Below, piece after piece: positions 8,336 through 15,492 of a stretch of DNA of 35,130 nt. This stretch comes from Oscillospiraceae bacterium (GTDB taxonomy: Bacteria > Bacillota > Clostridia > Oscillospirales > Oscillospiraceae). The stretch's first letter is position 1, and each line of letters begins with the position of its first letter. A model generated the notes under the pieces. The model was given only the letters and a program-made list of their open reading frames with translations. It had not been told where the DNA came from and made no database searches. The stretch lies in the NCBI GenBank assembly GCA_021205095.1, contig JAJPYE010000040.1, forward strand, positions 16,149-51,278, written 5' to 3'. The position numbers were made by a program, and so were the translations under genes.

Positions 8336-9640
8336 TTATGTGACGACGCCCTTGATGAAGGGCGGTCTCTCCGTCTTTTCCGGGGTCAGGGTATAGCACC
8401 GCGCAAGCTGCTCCGCCCCGGCGCGGGCCTCCGCCTCCGTGCGGGCGTAAACCGTGCCAAGGCTCTCCCCCGGCTGCACCGGGTCGCCCACCTTTTTGTG
8501 AAGCACCACGCCCACGGAAAGGTCGATCTCGCTGTCCTTCGTCACCCGACCGCCGCCCAGGCGCATACTGACAAGACCCACGCCCTCGGCCTCTATCCGG
8601 GCCACATAGCCCCCCGCCGGGGCCAGGGCCTCCCGCCGCGCCGGAGCGCAGGGCAGAAGGGACGGGTCGTATACGCCCCTGTCGTCGCCCCCCTGGGCGC
8701 GGATAAAGGCGGCAAAGCGTTCCAGGGCCGCGCCGCTGGCAATGGTCTGCTCCAGCATGCCGCGGGCGGAAGGCTCGTCCGGGGCCAGGCCGCCACCAAT
8801 AAGAATCTGGCTGCCAAGCGTCAGACAAAGCTCCATCAGATCCCCGGCGTATTCGCCCCTGAGGGCGGCCAGGGCCTCCTTTACCTCCAGGGCGTTGCCC
8901 ACGGCGTTTCCAAGCGGCTCGTCCATGTCCGTCACCACGGCGACCACCTTTTTCCCCGCCATGCGGCCTACGGCGGTCAAATCGCGGGCCAGGGCGAAAG
9001 CGTCCTCCTCCGTGCGCATAAAGGCCCCGGAGCCGGTCTTTACGTCCAGGACGATGATGTCCGCCCCGGCGGCCAGCTTTTTGGAGAGAATACTGCTGAC
9101 GATAAGGGGCCGGGAGCCGACCGTGGCGGTGACATCCCGCAGGGCGTACAGCTTTTTATCCGCCGGGCAAAGCTCCGCCGTCTGACCGGCGATGGCAAAG
9201 CCGTTTTCGTTGACGCTGCGGATAAATTCCTCCTCCGTCATGTCCGACGAGAAGCCGGGAAAGCTCTCCAGCTTGTCGAGGGTTCCGCCGGTATGGCCCA
9301 GCCCCCGGCCAGAGAGCTTCGCCAGCTTCACCCCGCAGGCCGCCAGCATGGGACACAGCACCAGACTTGTCTTATCCCCCACCCCGCCGGTGGAGTGCTT
9401 GTCGGCCTTCAGGCCCTTGATACCGCTCAGGTCAACGCGGTCGCCGGAATCCACCATGGCCATGGTCAGCTCATAGGTCTCCTCCAGGGTCATACCCTGG
9501 AAGTAGATGGCCATGCACATGGCGCTCATCTGGTAATCCGGGATGTCCCCCTTGGTGTACCCCTCTATCATGAAACGGATGGCCTCCCGGTCAAGGACGC
9601 CCCCGTCCCGCTTTTTCTCTATCAGGTCTGTCATATTCAT
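8336..9640 (-). CDS. pdp: Pyrimidine-nucleoside phosphorylase
   Basis: 434 residues. It splits uridine, thymidine or deoxyuridine with phosphate to the base and (deoxy)ribose-1-phosphate in pyrimidine salvage. The phosphate-binding motif K-x-D-K-H-S-T-G-G-V-G-D-K lies at 78-90. The family signature S-G-R-G-L-G-H-T-G-G-T-L-D-K-L-E lies at 110-125. The N-terminal helical domain, central phosphate-binding domain and C-terminal domain are all complete. Telling Pdp (broad) from DeoA (thymidine-specific) needs a phylogeny; Firmicute members are mostly Pdp. The first ATG at 9640 has GAGAGGTGA at good spacing; a second Met lies two codons in. It is the first gene of a four-gene leftward run. Confidence 0.93.
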   Translation of the reverse strand: MNMTDLIEKKRDGGVLDREAIRFMIEGYTKGDIPDYQMSAMCMAIYFQGMTLEETYELTMAMVDSGDRVDLSGIKGLKADKHSTGGVGDKTSLVLCPMLAACGVKLAKLSGRGLGHTGGTLDKLESFPGFSSDMTEEEFIRSVNENGFAIAGQTAELCPADKKLYALRDVTATVGSRPLIVSSILSKKLAAGADIIVLDVKTGSGAFMRTEEDAFALARDLTAVGRMAGKKVVAVVTDMDEPLGNAVGNALEVKEALAALRGEYAGDLMELCLTLGSQILIGGGLAPDEPSARGMLEQTIASGAALERFAAFIRAQGGDDRGVYDPSLLPCAPARREALAPAGGYVARIEAEGVGLVSMRLGGGRVTKDSEIDLSVGVVLHKKVGDPVQPGESLGTVYARTEAEARAGAEQLARCYTLTPEKTERPPFIKGVVT

Positions 9641-9686
9641 ACGCTGTCACCTCTCGCCCTCCGGGGCAATAGCATTAATTATTAAT

Positions 9687-9695
9687 AGTATAACA
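9687..9695 (-). promoter_or_regulatory. Extended -10 promoter for the pdp group
   Basis: Minus strand: TGTTATACT, that is TGn plus -10 TATACT (9692-9687), 46 nt before the pdp start. No good -35 is visible at 16-18 nt, which is tolerable for an extended -10 promoter. Confidence 0.5.
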
Positions 9696-9748
9696 CACCT
9701 TCCTGAATTTTCATAGCCCTGTTCTGTCTCTGGAATCTCATACCGGCG

Positions 9749-10126
9749 TCAGAAATAATAGGGCTTTCCGCCCTGCCACAAAACGTGGCGGGGGGCGGGC
9801 TTTGTCTCTATTTTTGGCTCCGGGTCTGGTTCCGGCTCCGTTTCCGGGTCTTTCCGGGGCTGTATTCTGCTCTCGGCGGCATATTGAGGGAAGGCCGGGA
9901 AGCGGCGCAGCTCCAAGGGAGAAACCCGTTTTATCAGCCGCAGGCGGCCCTCCTTCGGCTCCGGGACGCCGAGATACCCCTCCCCGTCCCCGAACAGGCG
10001 CAGGCGCACCACACGGCCCACATCCCGCAGGGACGCGTCCAGCACCGTCGCCGGCCCCTCATGGGAGATGCGCACCGTCCCCTCCTGCTGACCGTCTATA
10101 TAGATAGGTATTTCCATGTCCTGCAT
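9749..10126 (-). CDS. Small hypothetical protein with Pro/Glu-rich tail
   Basis: Up to 125 residues, no family recognised with confidence. The first ~85 residues look like a compact beta-rich domain: I-P-I-Y-I-D-G-Q-Q-E-G-T-V near the start and L-G-V-P-E-P-K-E-G-R later. A low-complexity tail of E-P-E-P-D-P type and a C-terminal G-K-P-Y-Y-F follow. The charge pattern is that of a real protein. The opposite-strand frame over the same bases is Arg/His/Pro-rich and looks like a shadow. The start is uncertain: the ATG at 10126 has only a G run upstream, inside a hairpin, while Met4 (10117) has a weak AGGA. It lies 70 nt after mazF. Confidence 0.6.
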   Translation of the reverse strand: MQDMEIPIYIDGQQEGTVRISHEGPATVLDASLRDVGRVVRLRLFGDGEGYLGVPEPKEGRLRLIKRVSPLELRRFPAFPQYAAESRIQPRKDPETEPEPDPEPKIETKPAPRHVLWQGGKPYYF

Positions 10127-10134
10127 ATAGATAC

Positions 10135-10169
10135 CCCCCGTTCATTCTATCATAAGATATGAACGGGGG
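10135..10169 (-). repeat. Hairpin between mazF and the small hypothetical gene
   Basis: An 11-bp perfect inverted repeat (10135-10145 with 10159-10169) has a 13-nt loop. On the minus strand its 3' arm ends in the G run that is the only Shine-Dalgarno-like sequence for the ATG at 10126. There is no U run, so it is not a typical terminator. Confidence 0.6.
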
Positions 10170-10196
10170 CCGTGTTTTACCACAGAGACTTCACGC

Positions 10197-10559
10197 CTAC
10201 GTCATGTTCTGATTCAGGCCAAAGCTGACAGCGATGGCATCGTCCACCTTGTTCATGGTCTCGCCGCTGAGCTTTCCCATGCGCTCCCGCAGGCGGGATT
10301 TGTCCAGCGTCCGCACCTGCTCCAGCAGAATGACGCTGTCACGGGTCAGGCCGCTGTCAGGGGCCTGGATCTCGATATGGGTCGGCAGCCGGGCTTTTCC
10401 CACCTGGGAGGTTATGGCTGCGGCAATAACCGTAGGGCTGTGGCGGTTGCCGGTGTTGTTCTGAATAATCAGCACAGGCCGCAGACCGCCCTGCTCTGAG
10501 CCAACGACCGGGCTCAGGTCGGCATAGTAAATGTCTCCGCGTCGAACGGGATTTGTCAT
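10197..10559 (-). CDS. mazF: MazF/PemK-family endoribonuclease toxin
   Basis: 120 residues, full length for the family. The start [20 protein letters not shown] is typical of the MazF fold. Arg27 (L-R-P-V-L) and Thr50 (A-I-T-S-Q) fit the active-site Arg and Thr of Bacillus MazF (EndoA). By family knowledge it cleaves single-stranded mRNA, at UACAU in Bacillus and Staphylococcus. It follows alr by 91 nt as in Bacillus (alr-ndoAI-ndoA), but the antitoxin gene that normally lies between is absent: 91 nt cannot hold one. The ribosome binding site is weak (GTGGTG). The leader contains one UACAU (minus strand, 10604-10600) while the coding sequence shows none. The antitoxin may be elsewhere or the enzyme may be controlled otherwise. 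Confidence 0.93.
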   Translation of the reverse strand: MTNPVRRGDIYYADLSPVVGSEQGGLRPVLIIQNNTGNRHSPTVIAAAITSQVGKARLPTHIEIQAPDSGLTRDSVILLEQVRTLDKSRLRERMGKLSGETMNKVDDAIAVSFGLNQNMT

Positions 10560-10650
10560 GTGAGCACCACTTCCGTGAGATAGTCGCCCGATACATTCTA
10601 TGTACGGACACGCTATTATTTTCCCACGGAAGGGAAATTTTTATACCGGG

Positions 10651-11772
10651 TCAGTCCACATATACGCGGGGTACGCGGGGGCTGACGGCGCATGTCAGCT
10701 CATAATGGATGGTTCCGGCCAGATCCGCCACGTCGCCCACGGGCATGGTGCGGCCAAAAATCTCCACCTCGTCCCCCGGCTTCACATCCAGGTCGGTCAC
10801 GTCCGCCATGCACATATCCATGCAGATGCGGCCCACCTGGCGGGCCTTCTGGCCGTTTATGCTCACCGTCAGCTTGTTGGACAGCACCCGATGGAGGCCG
10901 TCGGCATAGCCGATGGGCAGCACCGCCATCTTGCTGGGCCGCTCCACCGTGAAGGTGCGGCCATAGCTGATGGTGTCCCCCGGCTGATGCGCCTCCACAT
11001 AGGCCACGCGGGTTTTCAGCTCCATGGCGGGAATCAGGTCGATGCCGCCCTTATCCGGGCCGGGATACAAGCCGTACAGAGCGACGCCGGGACGCACCAT
11101 GTCCATATACGTCTCCGGGAAGGACAGCATGGCCCCGGAATTGGTGCAGTGGCGAATCTGGAATTTCCGGCCCGTCTCCCCCTCCACAGAGGAAACGGCG
11201 TCCTTGAAGCGCTGAAACTGGACGTGGGTGAAGTCCCGGACGCCCTCGTCCCCGTCGGAGACGCAGAAGTGGGTAAAGATTCCCTCCGCCTCCAGATTGG
11301 GCAGCAGGACGGCCTTTGCGGGGGCGGACAGGTCGGCCTCACCATAGGCTCGGAACCCTGTCCGGCCCATGCCGGTCTCCAGCTTGAGATGCACCTTCAG
11401 GGTCTTGCCCGTTCCGGCCAGCGCCGCGCTGAACGCCTGGGCCGCCTCCAGGCTTCCCACCGCCTGGGTAATGTCATGATCCGCCAGCGTTTCCGCGTAT
11501 TCCGGCGGGGTATAGCCCAAAATCAGGATGGGCAGCTTTATCCCCTGACGGCGGAGGGCCACCGCCTCGTCCAGGCAGGCCACGGCCAGATACTCGCAGC
11601 CGAGGCCCTCCAGCAGATGAGACACCTGTTCCGCTCCGTGGCCGTAGGAATTGGCCTTCACCACGCCCAGAAACCGGCAGCCGGGCTGTAATCTGGCCCG
11701 CATGGCCCGATAGTTGTGTTCAATAGCTCCCAGGCTCACCTCCGCCCAGGTGCGTTTTTTCATGTCGTCCAT
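10651..11772 (-). CDS. alr: Alanine racemase
   Basis: 373 residues, full length. This PLP enzyme interconverts L- and D-alanine for peptidoglycan synthesis in the cytoplasm. The PLP lysine is Lys39 in V-V-K-A-N-S-Y-G-H-G (Ser where most have Ala). The catalytic Tyr lies in I-S-Y-G-R-T-F, and the R-P-G-V-A-L-Y-G and P-I-G-Y-A-D-G motifs are present. The start at 11772 is favoured by AAAGGAG at 8 nt. It sits between a lipoprotein gene (44 nt upstream) and mazF, the conserved Firmicute order. Confidence 0.96.
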   Translation of the reverse strand: MDDMKKRTWAEVSLGAIEHNYRAMRARLQPGCRFLGVVKANSYGHGAEQVSHLLEGLGCEYLAVACLDEAVALRRQGIKLPILILGYTPPEYAETLADHDITQAVGSLEAAQAFSAALAGTGKTLKVHLKLETGMGRTGFRAYGEADLSAPAKAVLLPNLEAEGIFTHFCVSDGDEGVRDFTHVQFQRFKDAVSSVEGETGRKFQIRHCTNSGAMLSFPETYMDMVRPGVALYGLYPGPDKGGIDLIPAMELKTRVAYVEAHQPGDTISYGRTFTVERPSKMAVLPIGYADGLHRVLSNKLTVSINGQKARQVGRICMDMCMADVTDLDVKPGDEVEIFGRTMPVGDVADLAGTIHYELTCAVSPRVPRVYVD

Positions 11773-11815
11773 TTTTTTCTCTCCTTTGCGGACATTATAG
11801 CTTTTGCATGGTTTA

Positions 11816-12376
11816 TTATGTTATCGACCATTGGGTAAATGAGCAGGCAATGACCGTCTCCCCCGCCGTGGCGATTTCGCTGGAAATGGGGGCCAGGCTG
11901 TCCTGATCCAGCCACAGGGTCAGCACGGACTGCTCCCCTACATACAGGCGGGCCACGATGTAGTCCCCCTCCCACCAGAGAAGCTCTGTGTAGCCGCTGG
12001 CCATGGCGTCCAGCATCACCGGGATGGCGGACACCGGGGTCAGCCCCTCCTCGTCCACGGCCCCGGCCCCCAGCAGGACGTTTTCATAGGAGACGGTGGT
12101 CTCCCCCCGCAGAACCGTGGCCTTGACCCCGGCAATTATATCGGGGGACAGAACCTCTATCTCCGTCTGCTGGCCGTCATAGACGGCGGACAGGGTATAG
12201 GTTGCCGCCGTGCCGCCGTAATTGGCGGTCAGCTCCGCCTCCAGGGTTATCTCCTGAGCCAGGGTCACGTCCTCCCGGAACTGGCTGAAGCTCTTTTCCA
12301 ACCGTTCCTCCCGCTCCCCGCAGCCGGGAAGAAGCAGAAGGGTTATCATCAGTGCGGAAAGTATAGCTCTCCGCAT
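11816..12376 (-). CDS. Lipoprotein, YdcC/LolA-like position
   Basis: 187 residues. The ATG at 12376 has AAAGGAG 10 nt upstream; the frame could start at a TTG at 12397, but that overlaps the binding site. The N-terminus M-R-R, a Leu-rich core and the lipobox L-P-G-C (Cys19) indicate a lipid-anchored extracytoplasmic protein. The mature part is predicted beta-rich (for example L-E-A-E-L-T-A-N-Y and T-Y-T-L-S-A-V-Y), compatible with a LolA/LppX-like half-barrel, but I see no definite signature. In Bacillus a lipoprotein gene (ydcC) lies at the same place before alr, which suggests orthology by position. Start 24 nt after the nnr stop. Confidence 0.75.
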   Translation of the reverse strand: MRRAILSALMITLLLLPGCGEREERLEKSFSQFREDVTLAQEITLEAELTANYGGTAATYTLSAVYDGQQTEIEVLSPDIIAGVKATVLRGETTVSYENVLLGAGAVDEEGLTPVSAIPVMLDAMASGYTELLWWEGDYIVARLYVGEQSVLTLWLDQDSLAPISSEIATAGETVIACSFTQWSIT

Positions 12377-12400
12377 GGATTCTACGCTCCTTTGCAATGA

Positions 12401-14272
12401 TTATTGCTGTATGATCTCCTGTTCCACCGAAGGCAGCCAGTGGATGATACTGCTGGCGGTGACGGCGTACTCCCCCCTCTCGGCGGCGGCCATATCTCCC
12501 GCCCTGGCGTGGAGCCAGCAGGCGGTAAGGATGGCCTGGCGGGGCGTCATCTGCCCCATAAGGCCCCCGATAATACCGGCCAGCACGTCCCCCGTGCCGC
12601 CGGAGGCCATACCGGGGTTGCCAGCCACAATAACGGCTCCCCGTCCGTCCGGGAAGGTACAGACCGTGCGGTGGCCCTTCAGCACAACGGCGCAATGATG
12701 GGCCTTGGAAAACTCCATAGCGTCCGCCAGCCGATCCTTCACCTCTCGGCCCAGGAGCCGGGCAAACTCCCCCTCATGGGGGGTGATGACCACAGGGGCC
12801 TTGGCCTCGTCCAGCAGAGACAGATCCTGACTGATAGCCCAAAGGGCGTCCGCGTCCGCCACCACAGGAATGGTGGTCTCCCGCAGCACATCCGCCACCA
12901 CGGCAGCCGTCCCCTCGCCCCGGCCAAGACCGGGGCCGATGACGCAGACGTTGCACTTGGTCAGCCGCTCCTCTATCACCGGCAGTGACCGGGGGCTTAC
13001 CCGGCCCCGTCCGTCGCTGGCCAGGGGGAAGGGCATGGCCTCGTCGTTTTTCATGGCGGTTATTTCATATATATCCGACGGCACGCCCAAATATACCAGG
13101 CCCACGCCGGCGGTAACGGCGGCCCTGGCGCAAAGGGTAGGCGCGCCGGTATAGCCCACGCAGCCGCCCACGATCAGCAGCTTTCCATAGTCTCCTTTAT
13201 GGGTCAGCGGGGCGCGCTTCGGCAGCGTCAGATCGCCGAGCTGCACCGTTTGAATCCCGCAGGACGCCTTTTCCAGCACATCCTGGGGTATGCCGATGTC
13301 CTCCACCTGAAGGTGTCCCGCGCACTCGCTCCCCGGCTCGATGAAGTGGCCGGGCTTTGCCATGGAAAAGGTGACGGTGCAGGCAGCCTTGACCGCCTCG
13401 CCCAATATGGCCCCCGTGTCGGCGCTGACGCCGCTGGCAATGTCCGCGGACACCACAGGTTTGCCGGAGCGGTTCATCAGCCGCACTGCCTCCAGGGCGT
13501 CCCCAGTCACAGGACGGCTCAGCCCCACGCCGAACAGGGCGTCTATCAGCACGTCCGCATCCTTCGTAGCGGCCTCAATGTCCGCATCCCCTGGCACAAA
13601 CGGCTCCAGCGCGCCGCCCGCCTCCGTCAGGCGCTGCTCCATAGCCAGGGAGTCCGGGGTCATTTTTCCCCGCTCTCCCACCAGGAAGGCACGCACAATA
13701 AATCCCCGCTTCCGCAGGTACACTGCCGCGCCTATGCCGTCCCCGCCATTGTTGCCGGGGCCGGAAAAAATCACCGCCCGCTTTGCTTCCTTCTCCGGCG
13801 CGTCCTGGGAGACGGGCGCTTCCAGCTCGTCCAGAATATCCGGCTCCGTCGCCGGTTCCTCCTCTATGGCGATCGGCTCCGTCTGCTGCGCGGGTTCCGA
13901 TTCCAAAATCGGTTCCGCCGCCGACGGCTTCGGCGGCTCCGGCGGACAGAAGAGACGTCGCCACAGGCTTTTCTTCCTGGCCGGAACCGGCGGATTCGGC
14001 TCTGGCGCGGACTCCGGCTCCGATGTTGGTTCCTGCTCCAACGCCTGCGCTGGTTCCGCTTCCGGCACTGGGTCTGCTTCCGGCTCCGGCACTGGCTCCG
14101 AAATATCCGGCGTTTCCTCCTCCAGCGCCTCCGCCGAAACACCTGCAAGGAGTGCGGCAGCCTGTCCCACAAGGGCAGAGGCACGTTCCATCAGCAGCAG
14201 AGAGGGAATTTTCCGCTCTTCGATGGCCTCTCTGTCCGCTTCCTTCATCCTTTTGGCATCGGAAAGCTCCAT
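12401..14272 (-). CDS. nnr: Bifunctional NAD(P)H-hydrate epimerase/dehydratase with a large acidic insert
   Basis: 623 residues. It repairs hydrated NADH/NADPH: the N-terminal NnrE-like domain epimerises NAD(P)HX and the C-terminal NnrD-like domain dehydrates it using ADP or ATP. NnrE: M-E-R-A at 28-31, G-P-G-N-N-G-G-D-G at 171-179, D-A-L-F-G-V-G-L and D-I-A-S-G-V. NnrD: H-K-G-D-Y-G-K-L, G-P-G-L-G-R, D-A-D-A-L-W, T-P-H-E-G-E-F and G-N-P-G-M-A-S-G-G-T-G-D-V-L-A-G. Both domains look complete. Odd: residues ~46-163 are a Pro/Glu-rich low-complexity insert splitting the NnrE domain between its first helices and the Rossmann core. The ATG at 14272 has AGGAGG; the frame is open upstream. First gene of the leftward alr/mazF group. 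Confidence 0.9.
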   Translation of the reverse strand: MELSDAKRMKEADREAIEERKIPSLLLMERASALVGQAAALLAGVSAEALEEETPDISEPVPEPEADPVPEAEPAQALEQEPTSEPESAPEPNPPVPARKKSLWRRLFCPPEPPKPSAAEPILESEPAQQTEPIAIEEEPATEPDILDELEAPVSQDAPEKEAKRAVIFSGPGNNGGDGIGAAVYLRKRGFIVRAFLVGERGKMTPDSLAMEQRLTEAGGALEPFVPGDADIEAATKDADVLIDALFGVGLSRPVTGDALEAVRLMNRSGKPVVSADIASGVSADTGAILGEAVKAACTVTFSMAKPGHFIEPGSECAGHLQVEDIGIPQDVLEKASCGIQTVQLGDLTLPKRAPLTHKGDYGKLLIVGGCVGYTGAPTLCARAAVTAGVGLVYLGVPSDIYEITAMKNDEAMPFPLASDGRGRVSPRSLPVIEERLTKCNVCVIGPGLGRGEGTAAVVADVLRETTIPVVADADALWAISQDLSLLDEAKAPVVITPHEGEFARLLGREVKDRLADAMEFSKAHHCAVVLKGHRTVCTFPDGRGAVIVAGNPGMASGGTGDVLAGIIGGLMGQMTPRQAILTACWLHARAGDMAAAERGEYAVTASSIIHWLPSVEQEIIQQ

Positions 14273-14341
14273 GTCCGTCCTCCTGTTCCGTATTTTGGGG
14301 ATATATCTCTCCACAAATTGAGATAACTGTAATCAACAACT

Positions 14342-14370
14342 ATTATAACCCCTGACGAAAGGCCCGTCAA
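14342..14370 (-). promoter_or_regulatory. Promoter of the nnr-lipoprotein-alr-mazF operon
   Basis: Minus strand: -35 TTGACG (14370-14365), 17-nt spacer, -10 TATAAT (14347-14342). Close to consensus, about 63 nt before the predicted transcript reaches the nnr start. Confidence 0.8.
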
Positions 14371-14382
14371 TTTTTATTATAG

Positions 14383-14411
14383 TTGCGAAACGGACAAGTT
14401 TGTGCTATAAA
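14383..14411 (+). promoter_or_regulatory. Promoter of pheST
   Basis: TTGCGA (14383-14388), 17-nt spacer, TATAAA (14406-14411). The predicted start lies about 35 nt before the pheS ATG. That leaves no room for a T-box leader, which many Firmicute pheST operons carry. Confidence 0.7.
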
Positions 14412-14452
14412 TACTATAGTTTTATATTGTGGTACACATGCGAGGAGAAGCT

Positions 14453-15478
14453 ATGGAAAACAAACTGCGTCAATTAAAGGAGGAGTCTCTCCAGGCCATC
14501 CGCCAGGCGGATACGCTGGAGGAGCTGGAGAGTATCCGGGTCAAGTATTTAGGAAAAAAGGGCGAGCTAACCGCCATATTGAAGCAAATGGGTTCCCTGT
14601 CCCCCCAGGAACGCCCTGTCATGGGCCAACTGGCAAACGAGGTACGGGAAGCCGTGACCGAAGCCCTGGAGTCCAGCCGCCAGGCTCTGGCGGAAAAGGC
14701 CCTGGAAAAGAAGCTGGAGGACGAGCGGGAGGATGTAACTCTCCCTGGCCGGACGTTCTCCGTGGGACACACTCACCCGCTGACAAAGGTTATCAGCGAG
14801 GCCAAGGAAATTTTTATCGGCATGGGCTTCACGATCGCCGAAGGGCCGGAGGTGGAGCTGTCTGACTATAACTTCACCCGGCTGAACACCGCCGCCGGGC
14901 ATCCCGCCCGCGACCGGCAGGACACCTTCTATTTTGACGATGACGACGAGGTGCTGCTGCGCACCCAGACCAGTCCCGTGCAGGTGCGGGTCATGGAGAC
15001 CCAGCCCCTGCCCATCCGCATCATCTCCCCTGGCCGGGTATACCGCAAGGACGAGGTGGACGCCACCCACAGCCCCATGTTCCACCAGATCGAGGGCCTT
15101 GTGGTAGACGAGGGCATCACCTTCGGCGACCTGAAGGGAACGCTGAACGAGCTGGTATGGCGGCTTTACGGGCCGGAGACAAAGACCCGCTTCCGTCCCC
15201 ACCACTTCCCCTTCACAGAGCCGAGCTGCGAAGTGGACATTCAGTGCTTTGAATGTCACGGCGCAGGCTGCCGGGTGTGCAAGGGCGAGGGCTGGATAGA
15301 GCTTCTGGGCGCGGGAATGGTGCATCCCAAGGTGCTGGAGGGCTGCGGCATAGACACGGAGAAATACTCCGGCTTCGCCTTTGGCGTGGGCGCGGAGCGG
15401 ATGGCCATGTTCCGCTTCGGCATCAGCGATCTGCGGCTGCTGTTTGAAAACGACGCCCGGTTCCTGGAGCAGTTTTAA
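14453..15478 (+). CDS. pheS: Phenylalanyl-tRNA synthetase alpha subunit
   Basis: 341 residues, normal length. It is the class II catalytic subunit of the alpha2-beta2 enzyme that charges tRNA-Phe. An N-terminal coiled-coil region (about 1-85, rich in Lys/Glu/Leu) is the tRNA-binding arm. The catalytic core has G-F-T-I-A-E-G-P-E-V-E, the motif-2 region S-P-G-R-V-Y-R and motif 3 G-V-G-A-E-R-M-A-M near the end. The Cys-rich E-C-H-G-A-G-C-R-V-C-K-G segment is usual for Firmicute PheS. The ATG at 14453 has GAGGAG; the frame extends upstream without a better start. Confidence 0.97.
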   Translation: MENKLRQLKEESLQAIRQADTLEELESIRVKYLGKKGELTAILKQMGSLSPQERPVMGQLANEVREAVTEALESSRQALAEKALEKKLEDEREDVTLPGRTFSVGHTHPLTKVISEAKEIFIGMGFTIAEGPEVELSDYNFTRLNTAAGHPARDRQDTFYFDDDDEVLLRTQTSPVQVRVMETQPLPIRIISPGRVYRKDEVDATHSPMFHQIEGLVVDEGITFGDLKGTLNELVWRLYGPETKTRFRPHHFPFTEPSCEVDIQCFECHGAGCRVCKGEGWIELLGAGMVHPKVLEGCGIDTEKYSGFAFGVGAERMAMFRFGISDLRLLFENDARFLEQF

Positions 15479-15492
15479 AGGAGGGGGAAGCA

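Noticed and set aside
6302-9685. Long plus-strand frames (621 and 478 codons) over the pdp-to-acyltransferase genes
   Set aside because: Gln/His/Arg-rich, no family motifs; the minus-strand genes are clear enzymes.
10610-10636. Small hairpin between alr and mazF as a terminator
   Set aside because: Only a 6-bp stem and no U run on the minus strand; cotranscription of alr and mazF remains likely.
13199-14326. Plus-strand frames opposite nnr, rich in Arg or Ser
   Set aside because: They mirror the Pro/Glu repeats of the nnr insert and have no start signals or motifs.
14372-14452. T-box leader before pheS
   Set aside because: The predicted transcript start is only about 35 nt before the ATG and no T-box consensus is visible.
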